The notes: generated by a model from the letters alone, not told the origin. A DNA stretch of 7,860 bases from Bacteroidota bacterium (GCA_030706265.1 JAUZOX010000106.1:1-7860); one strand, 5' to 3'; positions 1 through 6,913 are shown, numbered from the stretch's first letter. Numbers and translations are program-made.

Positions 1-2430
1 AAGCATCATGGCTTTCAGTACCTCGATGGATGAACCGGCAAGTCCTTTCTTTTCAATGCTCTCCAGGATGATATTCCGGATGCGGGCTTTCTCCAGCTCG
101 TATACTTTGTTTTGGCTTTCGGTCATCTCGCAATAGCGAACATCTTCGATGAGCGGTGGTAATTCTCTGGCGACCTCTTCTTTACGCCGACGCAGCATAA
201 AGGGTTTGATCAGGGTCTGGAGTCGTTGTTGAACGCTATCATCATATTCTTTTTCAAGCGGGTTCAGGTATTCATTTTTGAAAAAAGAGAGGGTACCCAG
301 AAGTCCTTTGTTTAAAAAGTTCATCTGTGACCACAGATCGATCAACGAATTTTCAATGGGGGTACCGGTCAGGACTAAACGGTGTTTGCACAACAGGCTG
401 CATACTGCCTGGTTATTGATGGAATCCGGATTTTTGATCGCCTGGCTTTCGTCTAAAATAATATAATGGAAAGGATAAGCACTGAGAAAAGGCTGATCGT
501 TTCGAACAATGCCATAAGTGGTCAGGATGATATCGTAATAGTCGAAGACCCGCGGATCCTGGTATCTGTTCATACCGGTGTGAATCAGTGTCTTGAGTGA
601 AGGGGCAAAACGTCTGATCTCATTCTTCCAATTTTGGATCAGCGAAGAAGGAATGACGCTGAGTGAGGTCCTGCGATGGGGCTTATTCTTTTCGAGAGAC
701 GAGAAGAGGTCTAAAGTTCCATTTTCTTCCGGGGTACCTTCTTTTTTAAGGAAAGTTGATGGGGTGTTATCCTCTTCTTCTTTCAGACTCTTTTGTTGTT
801 GCACGAACAACAGGAGTGCAAGCGTCTGAATGGTTTTACCCAGTCCCATATCGTCGGCAAGACAGCCTCCAAAGCCCTGTTTATTTAAAAATTGCATCCA
901 TCGTAACCCTTCGGCCTGATAAGAACGCAGGGTGACGTTTAATCCTTCGGGAATAGTTACCGGTTCGGCGAGTGTAAAGTCCAGCCTTTTTACATCGCTT
1001 TCCTGAATTAATTCAGGTTGAAATACGTTTTCATTGAGCAGCAGAAAATGATGTTTTTGCAGGCGCATCGTCTTCTTAAAGTCAGAGCAATAAAGCATCA
1101 GATCCTTATACTTTACAAACCATTCTTCAGGGAGGATGGCAATTTCCCCGTTGGGTAATACGAATTCCCTTATCCCTTTGAGAATATTTTTGCGGAATTC
1201 AATAAATGGGATTTGATAATGATTTCCGAAACGGATGATGGCATAAATATCGAACCAGTCTTTTTCTGTCTGTATCCTGAAGTCAGCCTGGATGGTTGAG
1301 GTGTAGTATTTTGGGGCATTATGGAGTTGGGTGATGGTTGCATCGATCGATTTAAAGAATGCTTCGTTTCGGTTTATCCATTCAACCAGTGAATATATAC
1401 CGGAACCCGTGTTTCCCTTATCCGTTTTCAGAACGACACAGTTGTCTTCATGGATCCATTCAAATCCCTGATCGATAAATTTCTGTCTGATCGCTGCTTC
1501 CCATATCGGATTGCGGGTTACCCGGTAGAAGACGTAGTTTTCGTCTTCTATTTTTAAGTCAACAAATACCTTTTGCTTTCGACCGGCCATGACTTGTTTT
1601 TGTCCGTAGCAAAAATAGGCTACCAATAAGGCCCTGCCGTTAATATCGTTTTCCAGAGTAAGGTTGAGGCTCTGTTTGGGAGTAATATCCAGGATATCAA
1701 AACCTTCTGCATTGACGCTGCTGGTTTTTAAGTTCTTAAGAATAAATGCTTCAAAATATTTCTTCTCTGATGATTTGGGAATGGAGACAAATTCTTTTCG
1801 GATGAAGGGTTCCAGTTTCTTGCCATCGAATTCCTTTGAGAAAGAATAGAGGTTTTTCTCCGCCATAAGCCAGCAGGGCTGGCAACAAATGACTTTACTC
1901 TCTTTTGAGGCCAGCTTCACCCGTTTATCATCCTGATACACCTCTAACACATATCGCGTCCCATCGTCGGTATGGGTGAAGTTCAGGATTGTTTCGGCTT
2001 CACTGACGTTCTTTTTGATCAACGCTTCAGGGTACAAATTGGGTGATCCTTCGTCAAGGTAAATGGGAATATCATATCTTGAGGCCAACCGGAATATTTT
2101 ATCCAACTGCCTTTCGATGAACGGACGGATGAATTCTGCGAAATAATCATCCTCAACCGACTGAAAGAAATTCTTGATGGGATGTTTCTTTGTTACAAAG
2201 CGTTTAATCAGATTTGATTCGGCATATTCATCCGACAATTTAATGATCTCAAGCGCATATTCGGGCAGGACATCACGATATGCTTCCATATTGAATGCAG
2301 ACAACCTTTCAGAAACACTCAGGTAAGGTTTTGATGATTTTTTCGCCCAGTAGGGCAAAACGATCTGACCCAGTTTGGGATGTTTTGAAAGTTCGAGTAT
2401 AAAAGCAAGATTTTGGGTTGCAACGTCCAT
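1..2430 (-). CDS. SNF2-family DEAD/DEAH-box helicase (3' end cut by window edge)
   Basis: A Swi2/Snf2-type, ATP-dependent double-stranded DNA translocase, of which only the first 810 codons are present; the frame has no stop anywhere down to position 1. The start is ATG at 2430, with an in-frame TAA at 2443-2445 leaving only TTG at 2436 as an alternative. Residues 1 to about 480 form a long N-terminal region I cannot assign motif by motif. The ATPase lobe follows: LRSYQAEGLRWM, then motif I ADDMGLGKT (Lys532), motif Ia SLSVIP (about 589-594), motif II DESQ (660-663, in place of the usual DEAQ) followed by AIKNP, and motif III LTGTP (687-691). The sequence ends in a stretch resembling the part just before the second RecA lobe, so the helicase C domain lies outside the window. 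No SWIM-type zinc motif was seen, only a CCQPC cluster in the N-terminal third. Its cellular role (chromosome maintenance, transcription recycling or defence) cannot be told from this sequence. Confidence 0.95.
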   Translation of the reverse strand, partial: MDVATQNLAFILELSKHPKLGQIVLPYWAKKSSKPYLSVSERLSAFNMEAYRDVLPEYALEIIKLSDEYAESNLIKRFVTKKHPIKNFFQSVEDDYFAEFIRPFIERQLDKIFRLASRYDIPIYLDEGSPNLYPEALIKKNVSEAETILNFTHTDDGTRYVLEVYQDDKRVKLASKESKVICCQPCWLMAEKNLYSFSKEFDGKKLEPFIRKEFVSIPKSSEKKYFEAFILKNLKTSSVNAEGFDILDITPKQSLNLTLENDINGRALLVAYFCYGQKQVMAGRKQKVFVDLKIEDENYVFYRVTRNPIWEAAIRQKFIDQGFEWIHEDNCVVLKTDKGNTGSGIYSLVEWINRNEAFFKSIDATITQLHNAPKYYTSTIQADFRIQTEKDWFDIYAIIRFGNHYQIPFIEFRKNILKGIREFVLPNGEIAILPEEWFVKYKDLMLYCSDFKKTMRLQKHHFLLLNENVFQPELIQESDVKRLDFTLAEPVTIPEGLNVTLRSYQAEGLRWMQFLNKQGFGGCLADDMGLGKTIQTLALLLFVQQQKSLKEEEDNTPSTFLKKEGTPEENGTLDLFSSLEKNKPHRRTSLSVIPSSLIQNWKNEIRRFAPSLKTLIHTGMNRYQDPRVFDYYDIILTTYGIVRNDQPFLSAYPFHYIILDESQAIKNPDSINNQAVCSLLCKHRLVLTGTPIENSLIDLWSQMNFLNKGLLGTLSFFKNEYLNPLEKEYDDSVQQRLQTLIKPFMLRRRKEEVARELPPLIEDVRYCEMTESQNKVYELEKARIRNIILESIEKKGLAGSSIEVLKAMML

Positions 2431-2473
2431 GTCCAAATCCGATTAGAACTGAGTAAAAAAAAGTAGGGTGTGT

Positions 2474-2490
2474 TTAACTTGCAAAGTTAA
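2474..2490. repeat. Perfect 7-bp inverted repeat overlapping the helicase promoter motif
   Basis: TTAACTT (2474-2480) and AAGTTAA (2484-2490) are exact reverse complements separated by GCA. The palindrome lies 44-60 bp upstream of the helicase start and overlaps the candidate -7 element on the minus strand, so it could be an operator. It could also simply be an AT-rich palindrome; no regulator is encoded nearby. Confidence 0.4.
2482..2489 (-). promoter_or_regulatory. Candidate Bacteroidota -7 promoter element for the helicase gene
   Basis: Read on the minus strand this is TAACTTTG, an exact match to the TAnnTTTG -7 consensus known for Bacteroides and Flavobacterium. It would place the transcript start near 2478 and give a leader of roughly 48 nt. 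No good TTTG or TTG -33 element is visible at the usual distance, where the sequence is C-rich, which lowers confidence. The same 10-mer context (CAAAGTTAAT on the plus strand) occurs upstream of lolD. Confidence 0.4.
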
Positions 2491-2513
2491 TGCTTTTTAA
2501 GAGGGGGTAGGAA

Positions 2514-2631
2514 AAAAATTAAGAGGCTATCTAAAAAGTCCAAAACATAGTCTTTTTATTCGGATACCTCCGAGCGAGAATTTAAATATGCAATTCTCGG
2601 AGACTTAAAATTACTTTTTAGACAGCCTCTT
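2514..2631 (-). terminator. Probable factor-independent terminator of the PLP-enzyme gene
   Basis: The long inverted repeat begins 7 bp past the PLP gene's stop codon. In the minus-strand RNA the one mismatched outer position (2529 against 2623) becomes a G-U wobble, so the 19-bp outer stem is fully paired. It is followed by AATTTTTTT (minus strand, ending near 2512-2514). On the plus strand the right arm also runs into a T-tract (2628-2635), so it may work in both directions. It would separate the PLP gene from the helicase gene lying in the same orientation downstream. Confidence 0.6.
2521..2631. repeat. 111-bp nested inverted repeat, MITE-like or IS-end remnant
   Basis: The ends are 19-bp inverted repeats: 2521-2539 (AAGAGGCTATCTAAAAAGT) and the complement of 2613-2631, matching at 18 of 19 positions. 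Inside is a second imperfect stem, with CGAGAATT (2575-2582) pairing with AATTCTCG (2592-2599) around a 9-nt loop and a partly duplicated CGAG on the left side. No ORF is present. The outer sequence resembles the GAGGCTGTCT-type ends I associate with some insertion sequences, which suggests a non-autonomous element; that link is from memory. No clear target-site duplication is seen in the AT-rich flanks. Confidence 0.5.
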
Positions 2632-2638
2632 TTTTATG

Positions 2639-4099
2639 TTATAGCCGGAACCAGGAATTTACGATTTCATCTCGTTCCCCATGCTCGCTGATATGCCTGA
2701 ATTCGTTGGTGTGCTTGTTGTAGACGTAATCGTGGCCCCAGGATTTGTAGTTTGCCTTGATTTCACGAAGACCTCTGACGACGGTTTCCAGTTCCTGATC
2801 GGTCATGGTGGGGTGAAGCGATAAACGGACCCAGCCTGGTTTCTCCGAAAGGTCGCCATAATTGATGCGGTCTGCTATTTTGTGTGACTTTTCATAGCTG
2901 ACGTGCAACAGGTAATGGCCATAAGTGCCGGCACAGGCGCATCCGCCACGAACCTGAACTCCGTAACGATCGCTCAGGAGTTTGGCAACAAGGTTAAAAT
3001 GAACACCGGTCATGTAAAAGGAAATGATTCCAAGCCTGTCTTTTTGATTTTCTGCCAGGATATGAAGTCCGGGGATGTTATCCAGTTCTCTGAAAGCTGT
3101 GGTTGTCAGTTCTGCTTCTCTCTTGTGGATGTTTTCAACCCCCATCTTATTTTTAACCTCAATGGCCAAAGCCGTTTTGATTGCCTGCAGGAATCCGGGT
3201 GTTCCCCCGTCTTCCCGAACTTCGATGTCGTCAATAAATTTATATTCACCCCATGGATTGGTCCATTCAACGGTTCCGCCGCCCGGTTGATCCGGACTTT
3301 GTATTTTGTACATCTTTTGGTCAAAAATCAATACACCCGAAGCACCGGGGCCACCCAAAAACTTATGGGGCGAAAAGTAGATTGCATCAAGCTTTTCCAT
3401 CGGATCGGAGGGGTGCATGTTGATTGGGGTATAGGGGGCCGATGCGGCATAATCAATAAAACATACTCCGCCGTATTCATGCATGATCCGTGCCATTTCA
3501 TGCACAGGGGTGCAGATACCTGTCACGTTAGAACATGCGGTAAAAGATCCGATTTTGATTTTGCGGTCCTTGTATTTTTCAAGCTGAAGACGTAGTTCTT
3601 TGGTGTTGATCATCAAATCTTTATCCGGCTTCAGGACCACTACTTCTGCACAGGTTTCATACCATGATGTTTGATTGGAATGATGCTCCATATGCGTCAA
3701 AAAGACAACCGGTTTTTCGTTTTCCTGAATACATTTTGAACCGGTCAGCTTGCCACATGACTTAAGACCCAGTATGCGCTGAAACTTGACAATTACGCCG
3801 GTCATGCCAAAGCCCGATGTCAGGATAACTTCATCCGGGCCTGCATTCACATGTTGTTTGATTAATTTATGTGCCAGGTGATAGGACTTGGTCATCAGGG
3901 TTCCCGTTTCACTGGTTTCGGTGTGTGTGTTTCCGACAAAGGGACCAAAGTTTTTTAACAAACTGTCTTCGATCGGTCGATATAATCTTCCACTGGCAAT
4001 CCAGTCGGCATAGATGAGAGGCATTTCTCCGTAAGGGGTTTGAAAAATCACTTCATTCCCGACGGTGTTTTCCCTGAATATCTTAAAATGGTTTTGCAT
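2639..4099 (-). CDS. Class V aminotransferase-fold PLP enzyme, cysteine desulfurase-like
   Basis: A fold-type I, PLP-dependent enzyme of 486 residues, predicted cytosolic with no signal peptide. Family landmarks appear in order: a YADWIASG substrate-entry segment (30-37), TSGFGMTG (94-101), the His pair in HMEHHSN (136-142) that stacks on the PLP ring in SufS-type enzymes, the Asp of FIDYAASAPY (Asp216), the Schiff-base lysine in SPHKFLGG (Lys246), and a cysteine-rich loop RGGCACAG (Cys387, Cys389). Cys389 falls where SufS carries its persulfide cysteine. Two points argue against plain SufS: it is about 80 residues longer, and the Gln of the SufS motif DGAQ is replaced by Ala219. No suf or isc genes are adjacent. 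It may be a cysteine desulfurase or lyase, or another class V enzyme; substrate is unknown. The ATG at 4099 follows an A/T-only stretch with no Shine-Dalgarno site. Confidence 0.9.
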   Translation of the reverse strand: MQNHFKIFRENTVGNEVIFQTPYGEMPLIYADWIASGRLYRPIEDSLLKNFGPFVGNTHTETSETGTLMTKSYHLAHKLIKQHVNAGPDEVILTSGFGMTGVIVKFQRILGLKSCGKLTGSKCIQENEKPVVFLTHMEHHSNQTSWYETCAEVVVLKPDKDLMINTKELRLQLEKYKDRKIKIGSFTACSNVTGICTPVHEMARIMHEYGGVCFIDYAASAPYTPINMHPSDPMEKLDAIYFSPHKFLGGPGASGVLIFDQKMYKIQSPDQPGGGTVEWTNPWGEYKFIDDIEVREDGGTPGFLQAIKTALAIEVKNKMGVENIHKREAELTTTAFRELDNIPGLHILAENQKDRLGIISFYMTGVHFNLVAKLLSDRYGVQVRGGCACAGTYGHYLLHVSYEKSHKIADRINYGDLSEKPGWVRLSLHPTMTDQELETVVRGLREIKANYKSWGHDYVYNKHTNEFRHISEHGERDEIVNSWFRL

Positions 4100-4114
4100 T
4101 TTTTTTAAAAAAAA

Positions 4115-4126
4115 TTAACCCGTTAA
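4115..4126. repeat. Small inverted repeat upstream of the PLP-enzyme gene
   Basis: TTAAC and GTTAA flank a CC spacer (4115-4126), 16-27 bp upstream of the PLP gene start, followed on the plus strand by another GCGTTA (4128-4133). It would lie inside the leader if the upstream promoter candidate is right. Short and AT-rich, so chance is a real alternative. Confidence 0.2.
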
Positions 4127-4197
4127 TGCGTTAGGTGAATGTATGTTAATATCTAAATGCTGTGACACAATTAAATAGCGCATTGTCCACAACAATT

Positions 4198-4226
4198 CAA
4201 ATTAAAAGCTAATGTAGGAATTTCAA
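4198..4226 (-). promoter_or_regulatory. Weak candidate promoter for the PLP-enzyme gene
   Basis: On the minus strand TTG (complement of 4224-4226) is followed after 18 nt by TTAATTTG (complement of 4198-4205), one mismatch from TAnnTTTG. The predicted transcript start is near 4193, giving a leader of about 95 nt. No hairpin terminator is visible between the TPR gene and this point, so read-through from the upstream operon is also possible. Confidence 0.3.
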
Positions 4227-4254
4227 TGGATTAGAAATAATGCGTGTTGAAATT

Positions 4255-6042
4255 TTATATGTCGGCACATATTTTCAGGCTTTCGATTTCCAGAGAGCCT
4301 CCTTCAACCGTGAAACTTATCCAATTATTGTCGAACCGGTACCATCGATCCTGGTTGACAACTTTAATGACGTAATCGAGATACTGTCCACCCTTGAGAA
4401 AATTCCGGTAAATGATTCCTCCGTTCTTCTGGCTATCCTGTCCGTAATTGATGTATAATCTTGGAGCGCCGGCTGCACTGTTCCTAACCCGGAGGACAAA
4501 GTAATGATTTGCCCTTTTGGGGTTTTCAATGGCCTTAAAGGGCAGTTTAACCTCTTTTCCTTCGGATACCAGTGGAGAAGAAGGAGCCAATGTCAGAATT
4601 AGTTTATGATCCATGTAGTTGACAATTCTTTTCATCTGATTTCCTGAAAGCGTATCTCCGATTTTGGCCTTTGAGGCTTTTAGGTAATCATCCATTGCGA
4701 TATCCCAGTTTTTGGCTTTATAAGCTTTATCGGCTTCGGTGATATCCCCATCGTATTCAACCTTATATTGCGCTTCCAGTTCTTTGATTTTTGCATTCAG
4801 CTCGGTCATTTTTTGTTTGGGGTAACTTTCACCGGGCTCGATTTCCGAGGCTTTACTGAATGTCTGGTAGGCTCCCTGATAGTCTTCCTGATTGAGCAAA
4901 GATTCTGCAAGAACGAGGGTCTCTTTGTACTTTTTCAGGTTTTCGCTTTCTGCTATGGCTTCAATTTTGCTGATCTCAAGTAGTTTTTCCTGGGGGTACT
5001 TGTCATCCGGTTTTAAGTTGCGAGCCTGTTCGTAGCTTTTCCTGGCTTCAGCAAGGTTGTTGTCATGTAAAAATTGATCGGCCCTGGTGATGATCTCCTT
5101 GAAGTCTTTTTCGATGCCTTGCTCAACTTTTAATTCATCACGAAGAGAAGCAAGCCTGTTAGTGACCACTGCATCGTCCGGTTTAAGCAGTGTAGCCTGT
5201 TCATAATAAGTTACGGCCTGTTGTATGTTTTTCAGGGTAACCGCTTTTTCTGCAGCAAGGAGGAGGTCGTTATATGTTTTTTGATTTTTCTTTTGCTTGT
5301 CGAGCAATGAGAGTGAATTGACCAGCTTGGTTTTGATTGATTTATCATTGGGCTTTAATACCAGGGCGGCCTGGTAACGTTGAGAAGCGTTATCGTAGTC
5401 TTGGGCAGCCATAAACTCTTCGGCCTGACTTAATGCCGTTTGGAGTGGGGTAGGCGTTGCCGGAACGGGTTCTGATACAGGCTTATTTACCGGTGCATTT
5501 ATCGCCTGATTCGTGTTGGACTTTTGTTTGGCTGTTTCAGACTTGACGGGATTGGCTTTGGAGACAGGGGGGGCTATCTCTGGTTTGGCAACTTCTTTGT
5601 TAGGATTGGCTTTATCGCTTTCCGGCACTGGCACCCCTGTTCCGGGCAGCAAAGTTGAGATGGCTGCAAGCCTCTCCCTGATAAATTCCGATTCAGGTTT
5701 GAGTTCAAGGGAATGCTTGTATTCAATTTGGGCTAAACTATAACTTCCGGATTGAAAGTACTTTTCGGCATTGACAAGGCTGGCTTCGAAGAGCGAATCG
5801 GTCTGATGCTGAGCGGTAGCCTTACGGTCTATCTCTGCCAGTTTTAACCTGGGATATTCATCCGAAGGATTTAACGTAACAGCCTTTTGGTAATCCAGCC
5901 GTGCAAAAGCAACATCTCCAACCTTAAGATACAGATCAGCCTCTTCGATGAGCTGCTTATACGTTACATTATCTTGAGCCCAAAGCCCTTTACAGGCAAT
6001 GATTGCCATTAAAAGAAAAATGACTTTTAAACCCAACTTCAT
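4255..6042 (-). CDS. Secreted TPR-like repeat protein with unknown C-terminal domain
   Basis: A 595-residue exported protein. The N terminus has a Lys pair, a hydrophobic core and a likely signal peptidase I site after WAQ (about residue 23), typical of this phylum; IIAC (14-17) is a poor lipobox, so a lipoprotein is possible but less likely. Seven repeat units, each a TPR-like helix pair with extra helix, have a shared A-D/E start at residues about 35, 92, 207, 263, 321, 379 and 437; several end in a P-[DEG]-[DE]-x-YP..K-[LM] pattern. A Pro/Lys/Ala-rich linker (about 131-199) splits units 2 and 3. Residues about 478-595 are different: no repeats, many aromatic and beta-prone residues, probably a compact beta domain I do not recognise. 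Such repeats usually bind other proteins. The gene starts 30 bp after lolD ends, so the two are probably one transcript and this protein likely acts in the periplasm or at the outer membrane. Confidence 0.85.
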   Translation of the reverse strand: MKLGLKVIFLLMAIIACKGLWAQDNVTYKQLIEEADLYLKVGDVAFARLDYQKAVTLNPSDEYPRLKLAEIDRKATAQHQTDSLFEASLVNAEKYFQSGSYSLAQIEYKHSLELKPESEFIRERLAAISTLLPGTGVPVPESDKANPNKEVAKPEIAPPVSKANPVKSETAKQKSNTNQAINAPVNKPVSEPVPATPTPLQTALSQAEEFMAAQDYDNASQRYQAALVLKPNDKSIKTKLVNSLSLLDKQKKNQKTYNDLLLAAEKAVTLKNIQQAVTYYEQATLLKPDDAVVTNRLASLRDELKVEQGIEKDFKEIITRADQFLHDNNLAEARKSYEQARNLKPDDKYPQEKLLEISKIEAIAESENLKKYKETLVLAESLLNQEDYQGAYQTFSKASEIEPGESYPKQKMTELNAKIKELEAQYKVEYDGDITEADKAYKAKNWDIAMDDYLKASKAKIGDTLSGNQMKRIVNYMDHKLILTLAPSSPLVSEGKEVKLPFKAIENPKRANHYFVLRVRNSAAGAPRLYINYGQDSQKNGGIIYRNFLKGGQYLDYVIKVVNQDRWYRFDNNWISFTVEGGSLEIESLKICADI

Positions 6043-6072
6043 ATAAGATGTATTTCACGTATAATTATAAAC

Positions 6073-6747
6073 TCAAATCTGCGATAAAAGTTTAGATCCA
6101 TCGATAATGCCATCCTTGATGATCAGCCTGCGGTCTGCCATTTCGGCCAGTTCTTCGTTATGGGTGACGATGACAAAGGTTTGATGAAACTCTTCCCGTA
6201 GACTGAAAAAGAGCTTGTGCAGTTCCTTGGCATTGACAGAGTCAAGGTTGCCGGAGGGCTCATCGGCAAGGACCACGGCAGGTTTATTGATGAGTGCTCT
6301 GGCGACAGCAACGCGTTGTTGCTCGCCGCCTGAAAGTGCCGATGGCTTATGTTCCATTCGATTGGCCAGTCCGAGTGTGATCAGGAGTTTCTTTGCCCGG
6401 TTTTCGGCTTCCCGTTTCCCGACTCCGGCGATGAAGGCCGGTATGCAGACATTCTCCAATGCCGTAAATTCAGGAAGCAAATGATGAAACTGAAAAACAA
6501 AGCCGATATTTTTGTTGCGGAAGGAGGAGAGTTTACGATCGGACAGGCTGGAGGTATCGATGCCTGCTATCTGAAGCTTACCCGAGTCCAGTTTGTCGAG
6601 GGTGCCCATGATATGAAGCAGGGTGCTTTTTCCGGCACCTGAAGCACCAACAATTGATACAATTTCCCCGTGTGAAATCGTGAGTGATATCCCTTTAAGC
6701 ACTTTGAGTGCTCCATATGATTTATGGATGTCGTTTGCAATAATCAT
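6073..6747 (-). CDS. lolD: LolD-type ABC transporter ATP-binding protein
   Basis: The cytoplasmic ATPase of a MacB/LolD-type (mechanotransmission) ABC transporter; LolCDE proteins extract lipoproteins from the inner membrane for transfer to the outer membrane. All nucleotide-binding motifs are intact in 224 residues: Walker A GASGAGKST (34-42), Q-loop Gln86, signature LSGGEQQR (138-145), Walker B ending LADEP (Asp162, Glu163) and switch His196. The stretch QFHHLLPEFTALENV (86-100) closely matches the corresponding part of E. coli LolD, which separates it from FtsE and generic MacB ATPases. The start is fixed: an in-frame TAA lies at 6757-6759, leaving ATG 6747 as the only standard start before the conserved core. 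No LolC/LolE permease is in the window, so its membrane partner is encoded elsewhere. It is followed after 30 bp by the exported TPR protein. Lol function is inferred; macrolide- or peptide-export ATPases are the main alternative. Confidence 0.9.
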   Translation of the reverse strand: MIIANDIHKSYGALKVLKGISLTISHGEIVSIVGASGAGKSTLLHIMGTLDKLDSGKLQIAGIDTSSLSDRKLSSFRNKNIGFVFQFHHLLPEFTALENVCIPAFIAGVGKREAENRAKKLLITLGLANRMEHKPSALSGGEQQRVAVARALINKPAVVLADEPSGNLDSVNAKELHKLFFSLREEFHQTFVIVTHNEELAEMADRRLIIKDGIIDGSKLLSQI

Positions 6748-6751
6748 GATC

Positions 6752-6779
6752 CAAAGTTAATAAAAAGCCTGTATTCAAA
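6752..6779 (-). promoter_or_regulatory. Candidate lolD promoter, nearly abutting the start codon
   Basis: On the minus strand TTTG (complement of 6776-6779) is followed after 16 nt by TAACTTTG (complement of 6752-6759), an exact TAnnTTTG match. The spacer is a few bases shorter than the usual range. The -7 element ends 4 nt before the lolD ATG, so transcription would start at or within a few bases of the A of ATG. Confidence 0.45.
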
Positions 6780-6834
6780 AACCGTTATTTTCTCCCTCTG
6801 CAGTAATCACGGTATAGATTTTCCGGTTATTGGT

Positions 6835-6862
6835 TTTGTAAAAGGAAAAAATGTTATGTTTG
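6835..6862 (+). promoter_or_regulatory. Candidate sucC promoter
   Basis: TATGTTTG (6855-6862) matches TAnnTTTG exactly. Upstream TTTG (6835-6838) gives a 16-nt spacer; TTGG (6830-6833) gives 21 nt, closer to the published range. Transcription would start near 6867, leaving a leader of about 47 nt. It lies in the 166-bp divergent region shared with the lolD promoter. Confidence 0.55.
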
Positions 6863-6913
6863 AACAAAATTACCCTTTTCTGCATTTGATAGTTAATTTC
6901 AAAAAGAGATATT

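Noticed and set aside
14..17. Lipobox in the TPR protein (residues IIAC), which would make it a lipoprotein
   Set aside because: These are residue positions. The -2 Ile is unusual for a lipobox and a good signal peptidase I site (WAQ) follows six residues later, so secretion without lipidation is preferred.
593..829. Plus-strand open frames within the left third, including one at 1664-1849
   Set aside because: They are opposite the SNF2 helicase frame, which is open for all 810 codons with conserved motifs; the plus-strand frames are shadows.
2903..3595. A 230-codon plus-strand open frame
   Set aside because: It lies wholly within the PLP-enzyme gene on the opposite strand, whose protein shows intact family motifs. 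The plus-strand product has no recognisable features.
4100..4254. Small RNA, tRNA or riboswitch in the gap between the TPR and PLP genes
   Set aside because: No cloverleaf, GC-rich stem or terminator-like hairpin was found; the region is AT-rich with only a weak promoter candidate and a short palindrome.
6215..6642. Two overlapping plus-strand frames opposite lolD
   Set aside because: The lolD frame has every ABC motif intact; these frames are by-products of its codon usage.
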